From positions 67,652,960 through 67,716,959 of the forward strand of contig CM042157.1 of assembly GCA_023376005.1 (NCBI GenBank): a stretch of 64,000 bases of DNA, given 5' to 3'. Source of the stretch: Doryteuthis pealeii (Eukaryota > Mollusca > Cephalopoda > Myopsida > Loliginidae). The translations under genes and the position numbers were made by a program. The notes beneath the pieces are model-generated. The model saw nothing but the letters and a program-made list of their open reading frames with translations, ran no database searches and was not told where the DNA came from. How positions within the stretch are numbered: position 1 is the stretch's first letter; every line of letters begins with the position of its first letter. Positions 42,893-54,434 of the stretch are shown one piece after another.

Positions 42893-43470
42893 CTGTCACT
42901 GCATAATCTACATTTACTGTTTTGTTGCGTCTTATCAGTTTTTGCTTTGATATAATTTGTTCTTATGGCATTATTTTGTGCAGCAATTATTAGTGATTCA
43001 GTTTCTCTCTTGAGGTTTCCTCTTCTTAACCATGTCCAAGTCCTTTTATGTGCAACCTCTCCGATTTGTCGTTTGAAGTGTCCATATAATTGTTTTTCTT
43101 CCCATCTTTGTTTTCTAGTTTTCGTTGTTTTTCTGTTTGTCCATATATTACCTCTGCTATTGTTGGCTGCCATAAGTAATTTTCTTTGTTCTTTTTTGTG
43201 TATTCTTCGGGTCCTTTGATTGTGGCCTCTACACAGTCCTCTGTGTTGGCAAGACCTCTTCCACCGTCTTTTCTTGATACATATAGTCTATCTTTATCAT
43301 CTCTAGGGTGTAGAGCCTTGTGCATCGTCATTAATTTCCTCGTCCTTTGGTCGATCTGTCTGAGTTCTTCTCTGATTCTAAAGCGCAGGAACCTGGATCT
43401 TATTTTAAAGTGATTCATAGAGAATCCAAAAAGGTTCTTTTCAAGATAGACTCCGAAGGTGAAGGTCACT
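42893..43470 (-). pseudogene. R2-like LINE, middle part
   Basis: The reverse complement encodes FGVYLEKNLFGFS, RQIDQRTRKLMTMHKALHPR, DDKDRLYVSRKDGGRGL, KTDKTQQNSKCRLCSD and then the RTE insertion. These blocks belong to the same LINE as 38340-38941, 55610-56400 and 56480-56833. Frameshifts near 43170 and the loss of its 5' part make it dead. Confidence 0.82.
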
Positions 43471-43635
43471 TCTTTTTCTCGCTCTGTAAAAAAGTTACCG
43501 GGATCATTTCAAAGCGGTCAAAGTATGTCGCATTCTTTGAAAAGAAAAATATACGTTGAACCTCACCTCGCAGGGTAATAACAAGATAAGATGTTTCATT
43601 TTTTTAAAAAGTTGTATACTTTAGTTTAAACAAAT

Positions 43636-44325
43636 TACAAGATATGTCATAAAAGTATCGAGATTGAAGCTGTATTTATCAAGATAGAAATGAACAATGA
43701 ATGGAACGTTATTTTTTTTCAGAATACAAGGTGTGTCATTAAAGTATCAAGATTGACGCTGTATTTATTAAGATATAAATGAAAATGAATGGAACATTAA
43801 TTTTTTTCAGAATACAAGGTGTGCCATAAAAGTATCGAGACTGATGCTGTATTTATCAAGATTGAAATTAACAATGAATGGAACGTTAATTTTTTCAGAA
43901 TTCAAGGTGTGTCATAAAAGTGCAGAGTTTGTAGCTGTATTTAGCAAGATAGAAATGAACAATGAATAGAATGTTATTTTTTTTTCAGAATACAAGGTGT
44001 GTCATAAAGGTATTGAGATTGAGCTGTATTTACCAAGATAGAAATGAATAATGAATGGAAAGTTAATTATTTTTTCAGAATACAAGGTGTGTCATAAAAA
44101 TATCGAGATTGAAGCTGTATTTATCAAGATAGAAATTAACAATGAATGGAACGTTATTTTTTTTCAGAATACAAGGTGTGTCATAAAAATATCGAGATTG
44201 AAGCTGTATTTATCAAGATAGAAATGAAAAATGAATGGAACGTTAATTATTTTTTCAGAATACAAGGTGTATCAAAAAGTACAAAAAATCTCAATACTTT
44301 TTCGACACACTTTGTATTTCTCGTA
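43636..44325 (+). repeat. 89-bp tandem repeat, 8 copies, TIR-like ends
   Basis: TACAAGGTGTGTCATAAAAG starts at about 43636, 43725, 43813, 43901, 43991, 44081, 44170 and 44261. The last unit turns back on itself (TCAAAAAGTAC ... TACTTTTTCGACACAC). It may be a tandemly amplified mariner-type MITE. Confidence 0.9.
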
Positions 44326-44363
44326 AATTATAAATATAATTGAACTTCACGGCTCGGATTTCA

Positions 44364-44369
<6 letters not shown>

Positions 44370-44416
<47 letters not shown>
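44370..44416. repeat. (AT)n microsatellite
   Basis: About 23 AT units. Confidence 0.95.
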
Positions 44417-44422
<6 letters not shown>

Positions 44423-44564
44423 TCCGTAGTTAGGGTCTTTCCATGTGTGGTTTAACCAAGCTGATGCAGGTAGACCATAAGGAGAGCTCAATGTGCCTAA
44501 TATCAGTGAGTAAAAGGACAGAGCAAGAAATTTAGTAAATGAAGAAAAACTCTAAACTTGCTTC

Positions 44565-44612
44565 ATTACAATAATTTATTTCAACCGTATTAATACGGCA
44601 TCTTCAGGTAAT
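44565..44612 (-). ncRNA. hammerhead ribozyme motif, complete core
   Basis: Minus strand: stem I ATTAC/GTAAT (5 bp), CUGAAGA (variable position A), stem II CCGTAT/ATACGG, GAAA, stem III ATA-AAT-TAT, cleavage base U. The T-T next to the core in stem II is a weak point. Confidence 0.75.
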
Positions 44613-45372
44613 CACAAGAACATGACTCTTACTGAGAATTTCACTTCTTATATTTTATACTTTATATGTTATTTTTCACCTTTAGATCCCATTTGGTAAA
44701 TTTTAATTTTTAATCTGTAACGTTACTTTATTATTTTATATTTTAACTTTTATATTATTTATTGAGTAATATACCACTACCTCTTACTGTATTCAATTTT
44801 GTTCTAGTCTACCCTATATCATTCAAATAGTCCTAAAATTAAATTCTTATCTTATATTAATCTTAAGTTTATTCTTTATCCTTAGTTTATTCTCTAACAC
44901 TTTACCTTCACAATTTACCTCCCACCTCTTATTTGCTTCTTATTTTAATTTTATTTTTATTAGATTTGTATTTTTTATTTTTATTTTATTTTATTTTATT
45001 TTATTTTATTAATTTTAACTATTATGTTTTATTCCTTTACTTTATTGTTATTATTATTATTTTTATTTTTATTTCTTTACTTTTATTTCTATATTATTTT
45101 GTTATCTTTATTTTTCTCTTTCTTTTTCTTCTTTTTCTTATTTTTAGCCTTTAAATTCTGCTCATTTTGTATATACACTCTTACAACTATTTCCCCAAGG
45201 AATCTGCCCCAAGCTAAGCCACACCTCATCCAAAACATAGACCTCCCCGCTTCATCCAAAGAAACTAACCCTACCCATTCCAAAATAAGACACCAACCCT
45301 CCCTCCCCTAAATTGATAGATATAAAATAGATGTTACTTTGGGAAATTCTCAGTAAGAGTCATGTTCTTGTG

Positions 45373-45420
45373 ATTACCTGAAGATGCCGTATTAATACGG
45401 TTGAAACAAATTATTGTAAT
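45373..45420 (+). ncRNA. hammerhead ribozyme motif, stem III weakened
   Basis: The plus-strand mirror of 44565-44612. The only difference in the motif is GAAAC for GAAAT, which breaks a stem III pair. Confidence 0.7.
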
Positions 45421-45447
45421 GAAGCAAGTTTAGAGTTTTTCTTCATT

Positions 45448-45451
<4 letters not shown>

Positions 45452-45501
<50 letters not shown>
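45452..45501. repeat. (TA)n microsatellite
   Basis: About 25 TA units directly at the end of element H-D. Confidence 0.95.
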
Positions 45502-45504
<3 letters not shown>

Positions 45505-47085
45505 GAAAAAAGCGTTATTATGCGCGTACACTACTTAAATAGACTGTGCCATGCATTTGACTGGTTGTTAGCATCAGCCAATCAGACGTCTGTTAGCGTC
45601 TCAAGGTAGTAGGTGTATTAGAGTTTGATCATCTCTGATAGGGTCAGCCTGGCAAGGGGAGTATGATGTTGAGAGTCCCGAAACTTCCCGGTGACCCACA
45701 TCACTGATTACACCTACCAGCGCCCCAAATGTATGACCGTATATTAAAGGTATATATATGTTTATGAAAAGGGGGTAATTTAACGGAGAAGGCAAAAATT
45801 CGAGCGAGTCCCAATTTTGACTGTCGAAAAAAATAATCAACCGAAAAAATCGTATATAAAAGTGCTCGATACATTTGTAGAGCTAATTTAGAAAACCGAT
45901 ATAATCAGAGTAAGCCTATTCGTTAGAGTGGCGGAGACTTGAAGTCAACGGCATTTAGTAATATCGGAAATCCGATAGTGAATTATCTCTCCCTGCCGCT
46001 AGGGGGCGAATCGCCAACATGCGATGTTGGCGCCAGAATCAAAACTGTTACTTATCAGAGAGCAGTTATCGAGGAGACACGCAAAAATAAGCGCTCTCAC
46101 CACCTTGTCCATAAATAGGGCTCACTTGTCTGTAGATTGTCAACCCGAGGAGACACGCAAAAATAAGCGCTCTCACCACCTTGCCCCCGAGAAAGGGCTG
46201 AACTTGTCTGTAGGCTGTCGACCTGAACAGAGGCGTTTTAACAGCATATTTTCTGAAGGCCGTTTCGACAGCATACTTATCAGAAGGCTGAGGACCTAAA
46301 TAGTCTACTTGAAAAGGGCCCCATCCACTGTCATTTAAAAGAACAGTTACCCAGGCGAGAAGCTTCTAAAATAGCATCCCCTACTTTACTTATCGGACGA
46401 GAACCGACAAAACGGACGTGTCTCCACAGAACTCTACAACCAACGACCAGAATACTCTTGTTAGTGCCACTTCTCCATCGAACAGTATTTCACCTCACAT
46501 ATAAGTCTGGTAGCAGATGCCAATAAGATTTGCAACAAATTATTGTATTATTTGTCAATACATGTATTAAATTTCCATTGTGTGTTTGTCTTCTTTCGTC
46601 CGAACAATTTGCCTACAACTGGGAGATTTAAGAGCCCACCCCTTTAAACCCGTAATTCCTCTTAGTAACTGACACTTTCTCGTCTATGTTTTGAAATTGC
46701 CTACATGATATTGAGCACTCTTTACTTATATAGATATAGTAAACTACATTGTTGTTTTGAGTATATATTTTTTAAGTTGTTTTAAAGTTGTATTGAGATT
46801 CCACGAAAAAGTTGTTTTCTTTTTAAATAAAAACACTGAAAAGAAAAGAAAAGAAAAGAAAATATTTGGACATATTTGCGACATCTGATAAAAACACATT
46901 ACAAAACGACAACGAAAAAAGGAAGGAAACAAATAAACTTTTAATCTTCATTTAAAACGGAACCACATGTAAAAATGGGCATAAAAACTCAATGCAAATT
47001 CCATCTTAAAAGGCCGAGTTTTTCTTGTCAAACGGGAAAAATTTTTGATTTTCTATTTTACTTAATAACTAAATTTTACTATAAT
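45502..47085. other. no gene; 70-bp tandem duplication
   Basis: CGAGGAGACACGCAAAAATA followed by AGCGCTCTCACCACCTTG is present twice at about 46070-46110 and 46145-46185. The rest is unrecognised. GTGCTCGATAC and GTAGAGC phrases near 45865 are shared with 35705. Confidence 0.55.
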
Positions 47086-47088
47086 ATA

Positions 47089-47730
47089 TCTTATTATAAT
47101 GGAGATTGTGGGTTTGTCTGTCTGTAACCGAAACTATATTACTATACAAGTCACAATTCCTTTAGTTATTTACATCATATTCTCTATGATTTTATTTTTA
47201 TTTAAACCTCAAATATTAATAAAATTGTTTTACATTACTTACACTGTTGACCATATCGACATACTAATAACATGCAATTGTATTTATATATACAACAAAA
47301 TAGAGGTTTACAGTATGAATGGGAAGGCTAATTTGCATATTGATCTTAAAAAATTGATTTTAATAAATATATGCTTAGTATTATTGATTTCTAATTGTTT
47401 GGTTTTATCTTATTGAATATGAGCAAAAATCTCTTCAATAAATCTTAAAAGAAATCTCTTAACAAGAAGAAATAACTGTGATATTATTCTTTACTTCTAT
47501 TTTAACTAAACAGTTTAATTAGGAAAATTTACCAATGAAAGACGGGAGTAACGGAAAATGATGGAAGAGTTAGTTTCAAAGTTGTTCTATTTTTCAATCA
47601 TACCCCTTCTGTTCAAAATCATTTTATCTACATTCTTATTCAGTTTCATTAGCCTTTCTAATTTAATATCATATTTTATTATAAAATTTAATTAAAATAC
47701 TTGCACCCGGAGGGTGCATATATTTGCTAG
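47089..47730 (+). mobile_element. non-autonomous Helitron 1
   Basis: Starts TCTTATTATAATGGAGATTG after A and ends GCACCCGGAGGGTGC (hairpin) + ATATATTTGCTAG before T. A 5' TC, 3' hairpin about 10 nt before CTAG and insertion between A and T without duplication are Helitron hallmarks. No Rep or helicase frame, 642 bp. Confidence 0.9.
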
Positions 47731-47939
47731 TATAAATAATATCATTAATTAAGGAATTTGCATTAATTTTTTAATTAAAACAATTAACAACAAAGTAAAT
47801 ATATGACCATATTAAATATCACCAGGGCTTGGTTTTTTAGCAAAAATAATAGTGATTTGATTTATATTCGTGAAGATAATTAAAAAATAAAATTTAAATG
47901 ATAACAGCATGGGTTTTTTTTCATATAATATTTTAAATA

Positions 47940-48130
47940 GTAGACATTAAGATTTCTTTTCAGAGTAGCTGGATCAATGCAAGGTCTATTTTTTAAATTT
48001 TTTTACATAGGGATTTAAATGGGGCATCCGACGAGGATTCAACTCACGATTCAGTAATAATGGATCTGCGGGACTAACTTTAAAAAAATCCCCCTCTACC
48101 CAGGCGACGCCAGGTAGCCGCTGCCAGTAT
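47940..48130 (-). repeat. 'GGCGTCGCCTGG' repeat, inverted
   Basis: Matches 34675-34860 in reverse (CCAGGCGACGCCAGGTAGCC, GGGGCATCCGACGAGGATTC). Confidence 0.65.
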
Positions 48131-48164
48131 TATAATATATAAATTCAATTTATAAATTCATAAT

Positions 48165-48352
48165 GGATGTTATTGTTATTGGCATTTCAGTCTCGGAAGA
48201 CTATAATAAAGTTTTTGTGCCCCTGAAATTACAGCGCCTCCTGTGACTGTGAAGTCCGATGTTTGAAAAACATTCTTGACCGTAGATGTCGTATTTGAAG
48301 GTTGTCCCTGAAGATGTTGGTGTGCCGGTGCTTTGTTGCCGCTGCTTTCTAC
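48165..48352 (-). pseudogene. RTE-like LINE, 3' fragment
   Basis: The reverse complement encodes RKQRQQSTGTP and YDIYGQECFSNIGLHSHRRR, the finger end of the element at 38.9 kb (one finger Cys changed to Tyr), and ends at the same 3' terminus. Confidence 0.85.
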
Positions 48353-48417
48353 TGGATATATTATATATATTAATATGTAGAAAGTTTTGTAGAAAAAACA
48401 ACAAGATGTTAAAAGTT

Positions 48418-48468
48418 TTGCTGACAGAAATCTGTTTCGACATTATGAATATGTCTTTATCAAAGCAA
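48418..48468 (-). ncRNA. hammerhead relic, two core changes
   Basis: Minus strand: stem I TTGCT/AGCAA, UUGAUAA in place of CUGAUGA (C3 and G8 changed), stem II GACAT/ATGTC, GAAA, stem III ACAG-ATTT-CTGT, cleavage base C. The fold is kept but catalysis is unlikely. Confidence 0.65.
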
Positions 48469-48608
48469 CATTGTAAGCGGAAAAACGAAATAAATATATC
48501 ATTAATTACGAGGCACAGAACGCTCTCGATCTGTACCGGAATTTGTACTCGTAATTAATGATATATTTATTTCATTTTTCCGCTTACAATGTTGCTTTGA
48601 TAAAGACA

Positions 48609-49247
48609 TCTTATTATAATGGAGATTGTGTGTTTTTCTTTCTGTAACCGAAACTATATTACTACTCAAGTCATAATTCCCTTCGTTATTTACATCACAT
48701 TCTCCATGATTTTATTTTTATTTAAACCTTAATTATTAATAAAATTGCTTCACCTTTTTATTAGTGTTGTCCATATCTGCATACAAATAATATGCAATTG
48801 TATTTATATATACAAAAAATAGCGGTTTACAGTGTGAATGGGAAGGCTAATTTGCATATTGATATTAAAAATGTGATTTTATTAAATATGTGCTTAGTAT
48901 TATTGATTTCTAATTGTTTGGTTTTATTTTAATTAATATAAGCAAAAATCTCTTCAATGGATCTTAAATGAAATCTATTAACAAGAAAAAATAACTGTCA
49001 TTTTATTCTTTATTTCCTAATTTAACTAAATAGTTAAATTAGGAAAATTTACCAATGAAAGACGGGAGTAACGGAAAATGGTGGAAGAGTTGTTTCAAAG
49101 TTGTTCTATTTTTCAATCATACCCCCTCTGTTCCAAATCTTTTTATCTGCATTCTTATTCAGTTTCATTAGCCTTTCTAATTTAATATGATATTTTATTA
49201 TATTAAAACTTAAATACTTGCACCCGGAGGGTGCATATATTTGCTAG
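48609..49247 (+). mobile_element. non-autonomous Helitron 2
   Basis: Same ends as Helitron 1. The flanks GACA and TATTCATAATGTC are continuous in the opposite arm of the host palindrome (rejoined around 48451), giving an empty-site comparison inside the window. It shows exact insertion between A and T with no duplication. Confidence 0.94.
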
Positions 49248-49599
49248 TATTCATAATGTCAAAACAGATTTCTGTCAGCAAAACTTTTAACATCGTGTTG
49301 TTTTTTCTACAAAACTTTCTACATATTGTCGGATTCAATATCCATTTTTACCTTTCATATATTAATGTATCTTTGCTTCATATTATTTAAGTATTTCAAA
49401 TTGGGAATATGCATTAAACTCAATGCAAATTCCATTTTAAAAGGCCGAGTTTTTCTTGTCAAACGGAAAAAATTGTTGATTTTCTATTTTATTTAATTAC
49501 GAAATATTCAACTATCAACAATTATAAAATTATAATGAATGATATTATTCATACTAGCAAGAATATGCACCCTCCGTACGTAAGTATTTAAGTTTTTAA

Positions 49600-49790
49600 A
49601 AAAAGTAAAGTCGACGGAGTGGCCTATTGTCAGTATCAGCCAAACAGCGAGGGAGTCTATTCCCTTTTCACTAGCGCTAGACCAGGGAGATTGTTTTTGT
49701 GTCTGAAGTGAGCGCCACACCTACCATCAGCTCGTCACTTTACCGCACAGATCCCTGTGCTAATCATACGCTGAGTTGGAGAGGGTTAAA
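49600..49790 (-). mobile_element. SINE A, truncated
   Basis: The reverse complement has CGCTGAGTTGGAGAGGG-side boxes and GGGAATAGACTCCCTCGCTG. Confidence 0.75.
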
Positions 49791-49794
49791 TAAG

Positions 49795-50501
49795 AACGCA
49801 TATAAAAAGATTACACTTATTTTAGTTATATTCTAATTGGTTTCCATATAAAATAATTTATTAGATTGATTTCAATACGTTTGAGAATGATACAATAATA
49901 TTAGAGATCATTAACGGCAAGTAATTATTTATTAAACCTGGTTTTGTTAAAACCAGTATGCAAATTAACCTCACCATATATTATGTAAACCTTTATTTCT
50001 TAGTGATATATAAGATGCATGGCAGGATTTTAAACGCACTATAAACAGGGATATGGGCCGGGTTAGCTCAGTCGGTAGAGCGTTCGGCTAGAAACCACAA
50101 GGTTCCTAGTTCGATACCGGTCCTCGCCAACTCAGCGTATGAGTAGCACAGGGATCTGTGTGGTAAAGTAAGGAGCTGACGGTAGGTGTGGTGCTCCACC
50201 TCAGACGCTAAAAATAACCTCCTTGGTCTAGCGCAAGTGAAAAGGGGATAGACTCCCTCGCTAATTGGCTGATACCGACTTTAGGCCACCCCGACGACTT
50301 TTTACTTATAAACAGGGTCTGTTTTGCGACAAGTCTCAGATTTTCATGGAGACATCATTAATAAGTAAGATATATTCTATGTATTAATGAGTTTGACAAT
50401 AAATTAAATACTCATTGATAAACTTACACAATTCCTGGGGGTATTGTGACGTAAACAGTTGCTTAGTTTCGATTACAGATATACACTGAATCTCTAATAA
50501 G

Positions 50502-50507
<6 letters not shown>
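49795..50507 (-). mobile_element. diverged Helitron-like element, host of a SINE
   Basis: The reverse complement starts TCTTATTAGAGATTCAGTGT and has CTGTAATCGAAACTAAGC. It resembles 18094-18600 throughout. SINE A is inserted at 50051-50306. No clear hairpin terminus. Confidence 0.6.
50051..50306 (+). mobile_element. SINE A with 11-bp target duplication
   Basis: A full-length SINE A from the GGGCCGGGTTAGCTCAGTCG head to the CGACTTTTTACT tail. TATAAACAGGG flanks it at 50040-50050 and 50307-50317. Confidence 0.92.

Positions 50508-50550
<43 letters not shown>
50505..50550. repeat. (TA)n microsatellite
   Basis: About 22 TA units directly before the next hammerhead motif. Confidence 0.95.
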
Positions 50551-50552
<2 letters not shown>

Positions 50553-50592
50553 ACAGACACGTGTTTCGACTTATCAAGTCTCTCCAGTGTGG
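50551..50592 (-). ncRNA. hammerhead motif, A6 mutated
   Basis: Minus strand: stem I CCACA/TGTGG (5 bp), CUGGAGA (A6 to G), stem II GACTT-GAT-AAGTC, GAAA, stem III AC/GT, cleavage base C. Same family as 11375-11418. Confidence 0.68.
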
Positions 50593-50597
50593 TTAGA

Positions 50598-50675
50598 CAT
50601 TTGTAAGCTGCCTACAGACGGGATTGAAATCCGATCGGTTCAGCATCAGTCAGACACCTTAACCGCTAGAAATGC
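50598..50675 (-). repeat. tRNA-like sequence
   Basis: The reverse complement reads TTCTAGCGGTTAAGGTGTCT then GGATTTCAATCCCGTCTG, i.e. A- and B-box-like parts of a Leu/Ser-type tRNA. Probably a SINE head. Confidence 0.5.
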
Positions 50676-50689
50676 GAAGGGGATTATAA

Positions 50690-52255
50690 TTGTTTTTAAT
50701 ACACACATCCCTATGTATATAAAGGCCGCCGTATAGTGCTCCATCCCCTTATATAGGAGAGCGTTGCGTTTACGCTTTAGTTGGCGGTCGTCAGCGAAAT
50801 CCCCCCCCCAAAGTGCCCAACCCCAGGTAGATGGGGAGCATATATATATATATATGGTGATTGCCACTTCTTCACAGAATAAGGCCATTTCTACAAGTAT
50901 TTCAGTTGTGAGTAGTTGTGAGTAGTTGTGAGCATGCAGATGGCCCACGGATCCAGCTTGTTTTTATGTACCCTGTCAGACATATGGAACCCTCGACATA
51001 CAGGCCCTGCCACATAGGTCAGACTTCAATGTGGGAAATGTTTCCATGGTGTGTCATGTGTTGCTTCAGGATGGAGGGCTCAAGTCACCTTGCCTTAAAC
51101 TTCTTACAGCTACCATATCAGGATGCTCCCCTGTCACGATACCAGTACATAGTTTGGTGTTTCCCAATCTCTCACGATCGGGAAGTGTCCAGACATTCCT
51201 GGTGGCTATTCTTTGCCTTGTTTTGTTTTGTAATATTTTCTTGTTTTCAGCCCAGCTAATGTGGTTTCTGGCCTGCTTGATAGGTGAACAGGCATTTGTT
51301 TAGGTCACCTTTTCTAGACACTTCCCAAATGGCTGGGTGAGCAGTATTAACCAAGGGGCTGTTCATTTACCCACAACCTCGCAGAGCCACGTCGCTGTTC
51401 AATCAGCAAGGTGGTGACGTTAAGTAGGTCACGAATCACGCCGTATGTAGATTCACATTTGCATGCTTCCGGTACGTCAGGCCTGCACAACTCACCATTC
51501 CTCCCTCACTCTGGGACTTGTAGAAATATCTGCACATGTTTTTTGTTTTACATGTTGTGCGCTTGTGTGACACGCACCACATGCTCTCCTTCCACAGTCA
51601 AGTATCAGTGACAAGCCGAGGCAAGATGACTAAGAGACTTTGGGGAAAGCAGGTAGATGATCTGACGAGATCTACGGGTCCACCACACCGTGGAAAAAAT
51701 ATTCTAAGTTTTAACTTAGTATAAGTCCATAGGTTCCGTTTTCTATTAAATAGGTGAATTTTTTTATGCGTTCCTGTAAAACGAAATGGATTAGGGCAAA
51801 AATTTAAACGCATTTGGCCATAGTGTTAATACAATATTTACTATTTGAAATAAAAATAAGTTACTTATCTTTGAGAGCCGACTTCAGTAAATGGTCTCTG
51901 ACCGTCTTCATTTTTTATATTGACAAAATTACTCTTTCCTATTTCTACGTGAGTAGGCCAGTCCGGTGGGGTGGGGGGTATAAGTTCTAATAAGTCAGGT
52001 TAAATGACGAGACGAGATAAGTAAAAATGAATGTACATTTTTTTATATATTAAAAAAAAATTCAAATACTTTAAACAAAAAAAAAAAAAAAACCCACCTC
52101 AAACAAGATCAACTTCGAATCTAGCCAACATATTCTCAAATTCTTTCCCATCAATTCTCCCACCCGCCATTACCCATAAATTTCTTATAAACTTTTGAGT
52201 TCCTCCCCCTACTTATTCCTACGGCTACTCTGTTTCAAAAGAACCATGGAAACAT
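50690..52255. other. mostly low-repeat block, no gene recognised
   Basis: 50880-51720 is higher in GC and shares no phrase with other parts of the window. Open frames are short and overlap on both strands without family resemblance. GTGAGTAGTT is repeated three times at 50908-50935. Confidence 0.5.
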
Positions 52256-52266
52256 CTCACCATTTC

Positions 52267-52308
52267 ACACCTGATGATGGCACTAAGTAGTGCAGAAAGC
52301 ACTAGTGT
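52267..52308 (+). ncRNA. hammerhead ribozyme motif, complete core boxes
   Basis: Stem I ACAC/GTGT (4 bp), CUGAUGA, stem II GCACTA/TAGTGC with one extra U next to the core, GAAA, stem III AG-CA-CT, cleavage base A. Same family as 59549-59588. A (TA)n tract lies at 52438-52482. Confidence 0.7.
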
Positions 52309-52433
52309 AAGAATCTTTGGTAGATTCATTTACCAATTCCACCCCGATATAAAAAAAAAATAGCCAGGCAATTGGAAAGGATAGAAAAGAAACTCGTCAG
52401 ACAGGAAATATCTCTCAAATTCAACAGAACATG

Positions 52434-52437
<4 letters not shown>

Positions 52438-52484
<47 letters not shown>

Positions 52485-52534
52485 TAGACATATATAAATA
52501 CATATATATCAACTAAGAAGCATACGTGGACCCC

Positions 52535-52603
<69 letters not shown>
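52438..52603. repeat. two (TA)n microsatellites
   Basis: 52438-52482 and 52541-52603, separated by 58 bp. Confidence 0.95.
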
Positions 52604-52609
<6 letters not shown>

Positions 52610-52664
52610 AGGATATGAAAACACACAATGCTGTTAAAATGAAAATATTTTATATCATATTCAT

Positions 52665-52712
52665 AGCTAATATTGAACAATATTTCGATTTATAAAAATC
52701 CTCTTCAGAGCT
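52665..52712 (-). ncRNA. hammerhead ribozyme motif, complete core
   Basis: Minus strand: stem I AGCT/AGCT (4 bp), CUGAAGA, stem II GATTT-TTAT-AAATC, GAAA, stem III ATATTG-TT-CAATAT, cleavage base U. Longest stem III in the window. (TA)n ends about 60 bp away. Confidence 0.75.
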
Positions 52713-52719
52713 TGGTATT

Positions 52720-53735
52720 TTATTCTGGACTCATCGAGAGAGAAGCTGAAAATAATTTGGGAAAGAAAGCTTCTCGCCAGGAATCCCTAGACCTGACAAT
52801 ACCAAAATTACTACTCACAGTCGAAGACCCTACAAACTTTTATTTTTTACTAAAAATTTTTGCTCTACTGCCTAAGGCAGTGTTCTCTTTTACATAATAA
52901 CACAAAGGCAAAATAAGTATTCCAAACAATCTCAAAAATGCATTTACACATATTTTAGGGTTTTTTAAAACCCAAGAACTATTTCTTTTAAGGGAACCAT
53001 TTTTTACCAGTGGGAATGACCAGGTCACATGGTACCTTATTCAGGGTAAGGGGAGGAAAGTGGGAGGGGAAGCATAAACCAGACTTGATGACCTTGACAA
53101 GACAAAAAATTACAATTACTACTAATCTGCCTAGAACAGCGGCAGCAGTCAATGGAATATGGTAGAGTTTATCTATTATGAATTATCGAAAATAAGACAA
53201 TCACTCGAACGGAATATCGTTATTGTCAAAAACAAGTCAGGAGTGAAGAAATATTCTGATTTATTCAATTCAAAGTGTGCCATTCTCTCTCGCATATATA
53301 CAGGGTGTTTGGGAGAAATTTGACATATCTATATTTATTTGGTTATTTTTCTCTGTAGGTTGGAGGTATTGACGCACACTACACATTATTTAAATGCTTG
53401 GACACTTCTTCATTCATATACGTGATGACAAATAGAATGGATGACTGGAACCCACCTGAATCACGGAAGAGAATAACTTGTATCATGATGATCTGCGCCG
53501 GCCATCAAAATAAGGAGATGATGGCGGTTATTTTGAGTGAAACTTGTTGACAATAGTAATTTCCGTGCCTGCTTAATTTCTTTACAATCCATTAAATTTT
53601 GTAGTGTCAACTTTTATCTCCTAAAGGCTGTTTTACTGTTTAGTTTAATGATGCGAAAATTATATTAAATTATTCCTTACTTTTAGGATTGATTTATGTT
53701 TGAAAAAAATTCCATTTTAATTGGTTCTAATTAGT
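52720..53735. other. no gene; mariner-like end at 53297
   Basis: TATACAGGGTGTTTGGGAGA near 53297 looks like a Tc1/mariner terminal repeat, but no partner was found. Nothing else recognised. Confidence 0.45.
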
Positions 53736-53737
53736 TG

Positions 53738-54019
53738 TAATTTGTCAAAAACTGACCAATCTATTACTTTATATTCTGCCTATCACTTTCTTCCTCTCTA
53801 TGTATATCTTGATTACCTCTATATATGTGAGTTTCTCTGGGAGTGTAGAGAGAGAGAGAGATGGGAGAATTTGAAATGTATTGGTACATTAAATTTCATA
53901 AGCAGCAACCCGTAGCTTAAATTAGGTCAAACCAATCTCTTACTTTACATTCTGCCTATCACTTTCTTCCTCTCTATGTATATCTTGATTACCTCATTAT
54001 ATATATTAATTTCTCTGGG

Positions 54020-54030
<11 letters not shown>
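53738..54030 (+). repeat. direct repeat of about 110 bp
   Basis: TTCTGCCTATCACTTTCTTC and TCTCTATGTATATCTTGATT occur twice (53776-, 53949-), each copy running into a GA tract. Confidence 0.88.
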
Positions 54031-54031
<1 letters not shown>

Positions 54032-54100
<69 letters not shown>

Positions 54101-54217
54101 GGGAAAATCTGACAAAATGTGAAAAATATAAATAGAAAAGTAGATAAACTAACACAAACAAATTATTCAATTAGGATTTCATTTTTATCAAAAGACTTCA
54201 TAAGAATTAATAGAAAG

Positions 54218-54256
<39 letters not shown>

Positions 54257-54257
54257 G

Positions 54258-54321
<64 letters not shown>

Positions 54322-54375
54322 CTGGATTTATCGAAGCATGAAAAAAATAAATATAGCAAATATTTAAAATTCCAA

Positions 54376-54433
<58 letters not shown>
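54032..54433. repeat. (GA)n, (TA)n, (GA)n, (AT)n block
   Basis: (GA)n 54026-54097, (TA)n 54221-54252, (GA)n 54255-54319, (AT)n 54381-54433. Open frames here are artefacts. Confidence 0.95.

Positions 54434-54434
<1 letters not shown>

Larger units (their letters stand above)
44530..45452. mobile_element. hammerhead-bearing inverted-repeat element H-D
   Basis: The 110-bp arms (44530-44642 and 45345-45452) are inverted copies. Each contains a hammerhead motif. Between them are about 700 bp of T-rich sequence with low-complexity open frames and nothing coding. A 52-bp (TA)n tract abuts the right end. No transposase or RT. Confidence 0.75.
48358..49335. mobile_element. hammerhead-like palindrome H-E split by Helitron 2
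   Basis: The left arm (GTAGAAAGTTTTGTAGAAAA, GCTGACAGAAATCTGTTTCG, GCTTACAATG-type) is mirrored at 48540-48608 plus 49248-49335. The Helitron occupies 48609-49247 in the right arm. Confidence 0.8.

Noticed and set aside
44933..45311. Hydrophobic 'membrane protein' frames
   Set aside because: T-rich low-complexity DNA between hammerhead arms gives Leu/Phe/Tyr strings in several frames.
53340..53480. Possible host exon after TTTCTCTGTAG
   Set aside because: There is an acceptor-like sequence, but the frame is short, has no donor and resembles no family I know.
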